Below, piece after piece: positions 14,746-17,187 of a stretch of 17,187 bases of DNA. Each line of letters begins with the position of its first letter. Within the stretch, counting starts at the first letter, position 1. Position numbers and translations under genes: made by a program. Source of the stretch: Litorimonas sp964490745 (GTDB lineage Bacteria > Pseudomonadota > Alphaproteobacteria > Caulobacterales > Maricaulaceae); NCBI GenBank assembly GCA_964490745.1, contig CAZBDT010000040.1:1-17187 (forward strand). Direction: 5' to 3'. The notes below the pieces were generated by a model. The model ran no database searches and had not been told where the DNA came from. It worked only from the letters and a program-made list of their open reading frames with translations.

Positions 14746-15270
14746 ATGAAGATACATGAAGAAATTTACGACGGACATTTAATTCGGGCTAATGAGAAGG
14801 CGGCCATGGTGTTCTTAGATGGATCGAAAACCTTAGAAACAAAGTTCAGCGCGATGTCCCTCGAAGATGCCCTTTCCAAATCCAAAGCTTGGGTCGATGA
14901 GAAACTGGGCGAGCGCCGTCAAGAACGCCGCCAAGCCCATATCGGCACCGTAGATGATTATCAGGAAGTCTTCAGTGTATTAAAATTCAGCAAGGCCCGC
15001 CGCTTAATGCTGATAGCGCATAGCCGGGCGGATGAGCGGAAACTCACCCCAGTGGAGCTGGCCGACGCCGCCGGCTGGAAAACACAAAATTCCGCCACAT
15101 CTCATTATAGCAAGTTTGGTAAGGAAGTCGCAGAGCGGCTAAATCTACGAATTGATGGTGAAGAGAGTGGCGCATGGACATCGGCCCTCGCAAAACATGA
15201 CCCGGAAACAGACCAGCTGCAAATGCATGAAGAAGTTGCCGAGGCCTTGGGCAGGCTAGGTATGGCTTAA
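14746..15270 (+). CDS. Uncharacterised protein with a possible DNA-binding-like C-terminal domain
   Basis: A soluble 174-residue protein that I do not recognise as a named family. The N-terminal part (about 1-55) reads like a small beta-rich unit (EIYDGHLIRANEKAAMVFLD) followed by a helix (MSLEDALSKSKAWVDEKL). A charged linker ERRQERRQ follows. Residues about 103-133 (LTPVELADAAGWKTQNSATS, then HYSKFGKEVAERL) resemble a helix-turn-helix-like block that I remember at the N-terminus of some HNH-type endonucleases; no nuclease motif is present here. AGGGAAAG at 14734-14741 is a good ribosome binding site. It lies 19 bp after fmt and 23 bp before the acetyltransferase gene, so it is probably in the same transcript. 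The DNA-binding suggestion is inference only. Confidence 0.65.
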   Translation: MKIHEEIYDGHLIRANEKAAMVFLDGSKTLETKFSAMSLEDALSKSKAWVDEKLGERRQERRQAHIGTVDDYQEVFSVLKFSKARRLMLIAHSRADERKLTPVELADAAGWKTQNSATSHYSKFGKEVAERLNLRIDGEESGAWTSALAKHDPETDQLQMHEEVAEALGRLGMA

Positions 15271-15293
15271 CCCCATTCCAATTTTATTACCTT

Positions 15294-15779
15294 ATGTCAT
15301 TTGAGATAAGAGCTGACATAGCTTCGGATTATAACGCAATAGATCAAATTAATGATCTGGCATTTGGCGAAACTGAACAAAGCCGGATCATTCGTGAATT
15401 GCGACAATCGGGCGATGCACTCTGGTCTAATATCGGTATCCTGAATGGCCAGCCTATCGCACATGTTCAAATCTATCGTGTGCTAATTGATGATAAAGAT
15501 ATTGCGATAGGATTGGGGCCTGTCTCCGTTTTGCCAGCCTTTCAAAAACAAGGATATGGCAGTGCGCTGATCCGCGCGGGCTTGGCTGAGACTAACCCTG
15601 AAATTCATCAAGCCATCTTTGTCTTGGGGCATGTGGATTATTATCCTCGCTTTGGTTTTCGCTCTGACATTGGTGCGGAATATATCTCGCCATGGCCACG
15701 CCCAGCCTTTATGGGGATGCGACTTTCGTATGCCGCTCCGCGCTCCGGAACTCTGAAATTTCCGCAGGCTTATCTTTAA
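15294..15779 (+). CDS. GNAT-family N-acetyltransferase
   Basis: A 161-residue single-domain GCN5-related acetyltransferase of the YhbS-like type. The acetyl-CoA pyrophosphate-binding motif is VLPAFQKQGYGSALI (about 79-93, with Q-K-Q-G-Y-G as the A motif). The preceding strand IGLGPVSVLP and the late VLGHVDYYPRFGFR block are typical of the group. The substrate cannot be predicted. No Shine-Dalgarno sequence is evident before the ATG at 15294. The stop TAA is followed directly by the truA ATG with no gap, so the two are likely co-translated. Confidence 0.88.
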   Translation: MSFEIRADIASDYNAIDQINDLAFGETEQSRIIRELRQSGDALWSNIGILNGQPIAHVQIYRVLIDDKDIAIGLGPVSVLPAFQKQGYGSALIRAGLAETNPEIHQAIFVLGHVDYYPRFGFRSDIGAEYISPWPRPAFMGMRLSYAAPRSGTLKFPQAYL

Positions 15780-16517
15780 ATGTCCCGATTTAAACTCACG
15801 ATCGAATATGATGGCGGTCCGTTTCAGGGCTGGCAGAGACAGGATCATGCCGAAACTGTGCAAGGCGCGATTGAGAGAGCGGCCGAGCGGTTGAATGGCT
15901 CACCCACGACCGTCTATGGCTCTGGTCGCACGGATAGCGGCGTGCATGCCCTCGCCCAGATTGCACATGTCGATTTTGATAAGACATTACGATCTGATCA
16001 AGTGCGCGATGCGCTGAATTTTCATTTGGGCCAACACCCAATTTCCGTATTGGCCGCGGAAGAAGTAGATGATGAATTTCACGCGCGGTTTGACGCCATC
16101 GAGCGACGCTACCTATACCGCATTGTGGACCGCCGCCCGCGTCTCGCACTGGATCGCGGCAGAGTTTGGCGCATTCCCGTTAACCTCGACGCGGACGCTA
16201 TGCATGAGGCGGCGCAAGTTCTGATCGGCAAACATGATTTTACGACCTTTCGCGATGGTCAGTGCCAAGCCAAAAGCCCCGTCAAAACGATGGATGAGAT
16301 TAATGTCTTGCGCGCCGGGCATGAGGTACATCTGACCTTTCGCGCGCGCTCCTTCCTGCACAAACAAGTCCGCAGTTTCACAGGCAGCCTTGTCGAGGTC
16401 GGCCTTGGCAAATGGGACGCCGAAGATATGCAGGCGGCGCTAGAGGCGCGCGACAGAACAGAATGCGGCCCCGTCGCCGCACCTGACGGGCTTTATCTGA
16501 CGCAGGTTATCTACTGA
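15780..16517 (+). CDS. truA: tRNA pseudouridine(38-40) synthase TruA
   Basis: Converts uridines 38-40 in the anticodon arm of many tRNAs to pseudouridine. The 245-residue protein starts with RFKLTIEYDGGPFQGWQRQ, the typical TruA opening, and has GSGRTDSGVHA with catalytic Asp52. The conserved Tyr block RRYLYRIVD and the KHDFTTFRD segment follow, then HKQVRSFTGSLVEVGLGKW near the C-terminus. Length and motifs are normal. The start codon abuts the stop of the acetyltransferase gene. The last 11 bp overlap the 3' end of the convergent membrane-protein gene. Pairing with fmt and def is common in alphaproteobacteria. Confidence 0.96.
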   Translation: MSRFKLTIEYDGGPFQGWQRQDHAETVQGAIERAAERLNGSPTTVYGSGRTDSGVHALAQIAHVDFDKTLRSDQVRDALNFHLGQHPISVLAAEEVDDEFHARFDAIERRYLYRIVDRRPRLALDRGRVWRIPVNLDADAMHEAAQVLIGKHDFTTFRDGQCQAKSPVKTMDEINVLRAGHEVHLTFRARSFLHKQVRSFTGSLVEVGLGKWDAEDMQAALEARDRTECGPVAAPDGLYLTQVIY

Positions 16518-17067
16518 GCGCGAGTTGCACAAAGGTCAGCCCGACTGCGACTATCAAACAGCCGATTAGAACAGCAGAACCCCAATTAAATCCGGCGACC
16601 TTTTGCGCCAAACGGATATCAGCGGCGAGCAATCCGAAATAGGCCGCGAGTAAAACACCATTGGCCAAGATAAAGGGCAACAGCCCTAAACTCACCAATC
16701 CGAAGATTGCGCCCGTTAAGAGGGCCAGTCCGAAGACGGTCCAATTCCGCGTAATCGTCCATATGCGCACGCGGTCCATTTTTTCAAAGATCATACCAAT
16801 CAGATAGGCGAGTGCCGGAAAAGAGAATAACCACAACCCTGTAATCAAAATAAATGGCACCGCCCCCGGCAGGCTCAACTCTGCCTCTGTCAAACGCGCG
16901 CGTTCAGACTGTATCCCGTAAACGACCAGCCAGAGCGGGGCGAGGCTGAGCGCGAGCGCGACAAAAGACATCTTCTGCCCGCGACGGGACAGATCGAAAT
17001 AGCGCTCCCAATTCGGCCATGTGCCCAAAACCGCGAAAACACCCAAAAGTGGTTTGATCAACTGCAT
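16507..17067 (-). CDS. Uncharacterised five-helix membrane protein
   Basis: A 186-residue integral membrane protein of no family I can name. Hydrophobic helices are predicted at about 33-52, 69-92, 109-129, 130-148 and 161-183; the first 20 residues are moderately hydrophobic. Between helices two and three is the polar segment FEKMDRVRIWTITRNWTVF, rich in Arg and Trp, which looks conserved in style. Nothing in the sequence points to transport or catalysis. The gene converges on truA with an 11 bp overlap and is preceded by an inverted repeat and the end of another minus-strand gene. The ATG at 17067 is the only good start; a ribosome binding site is not obvious. Confidence 0.75.
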   Translation of the reverse strand: MQLIKPLLGVFAVLGTWPNWERYFDLSRRGQKMSFVALALSLAPLWLVVYGIQSERARLTEAELSLPGAVPFILITGLWLFSFPALAYLIGMIFEKMDRVRIWTITRNWTVFGLALLTGAIFGLVSLGLLPFILANGVLLAAYFGLLAADIRLAQKVAGFNWGSAVLIGCLIVAVGLTFVQLALSR

Positions 17068-17076
17068 GGAGTGGCT

Positions 17077-17116
17077 CTAGAGCAATTTGCGTTTAATTAG
17101 AGGCAATACGCTCTAG
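17077..17116. repeat. Imperfect inverted repeat, hairpin-forming
   Basis: CTAGAGC-AAT-TTGC (17077-17090) pairs with GCAA-TAC-GCTCTAG (17103-17116), giving 11 paired bases around a 3 nt mismatch and a 12 nt AT-rich loop. It lies between two minus-strand genes and includes the stop codon of the right-hand one. The CTAGAGC..GCTCTAG arms resemble short palindromic repeats that I recall from alphaproteobacterial intergenic regions. It has no clear T-tract, so it is not an obvious intrinsic terminator. Confidence 0.5.
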
Positions 17117-17187
17117 GCGGCTGGCTTAGCCGCCTCGTCCTGCGCAGCTTCGGGCAGCGCGCAGAAAATGCCCGTCGGCCCATGCAT
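17113..17187 (-). CDS. 3' end of an unidentified gene (partial)
   Basis: The minus strand from the right edge has 24 codons and a TAG stop at 17115-17113. The residues include GPTGIFCALPEAAQDEAAKP, and the Ala/Glu-rich end is typical of alphaproteobacterial C-terminal tails. The family cannot be recognised from this length. A hairpin overlaps its stop codon, and the next minus-strand gene begins 45 bp downstream of it. The start lies outside the window; the ATG at the very edge is not necessarily the start. Confidence 0.45.
   Translation of the reverse strand: MHGPTGIFCALPEAAQDEAAKPAA

Overview
The window reads as chromosomal DNA of an alphaproteobacterium, most likely from the Caulobacterales/Maricaulales (Hyphomonadaceae-like) side. 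The reasons are the order rpmH-rnpA-yidC-engB-argB-HAD nucleotidase, the alphaproteobacterial features of YidC and EngB, a moderate GC content, and -10 elements that resemble the Caulobacter type. I see no rRNA, tRNA, CRISPR array, insertion sequence or phage gene. This is mostly a core-genome neighbourhood with a few poorly characterised passengers.

Region 1 (1-2021): the last codons of an unidentified gene, a second diverged copy of the same tail motif about 110 bp downstream, then a gamma-glutamyltransferase with a lipoprotein signal. Region 2 (2040-6757, minus strand): four tightly spaced genes, read as a DUF547 secreted protein, a TVP38/TMEM64 membrane protein, a disulfide oxidoreductase of the Lpd/MerA family, and an orphan HAMP-type sensor histidine kinase. 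A good sigma-70-type promoter precedes the first of them. This is the most system-like accessory cluster in the window.

Region 3 (6993-12769, plus strand): a seven-gene run with gaps of at most 24 bp or short overlaps. It encodes ribosomal protein L34, RNase P protein, the YidC insertase, the EngB ribosome-assembly GTPase, acetylglutamate kinase, a periplasmic protein with two DUF1036-like domains around a peptidoglycan-binding-like segment, and a HAD pyrimidine 5'-nucleotidase. Translation, membrane insertion and arginine synthesis are thus co-transcribed. Region 4 (12844-16517, plus strand): a 61-residue zinc-ribbon protein, then peptide deformylase, a 67-residue secreted or membrane-anchored small protein, methionyl-tRNA formyltransferase, an uncharacterised protein, a GNAT acetyltransferase and tRNA pseudouridine synthase TruA. 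Def and Fmt remove and add the formyl group of initiator Met, so the small ORF between them, which overlaps both, is notable.

Region 5 (16507-17187, minus strand): an uncharacterised five-helix membrane protein that overlaps the end of truA, an inverted repeat, and the last 24 codons of an unidentified gene. No gene-free stretch exceeds 300 bp; the longest (6758-6992) holds divergent promoters. The best leads are the DUF547-TVP38-oxidoreductase-kinase operon, the small gene between def and fmt, a perfect palindrome on the def promoter, and promoters placed so that def and ggt mRNAs would start at the start codon.
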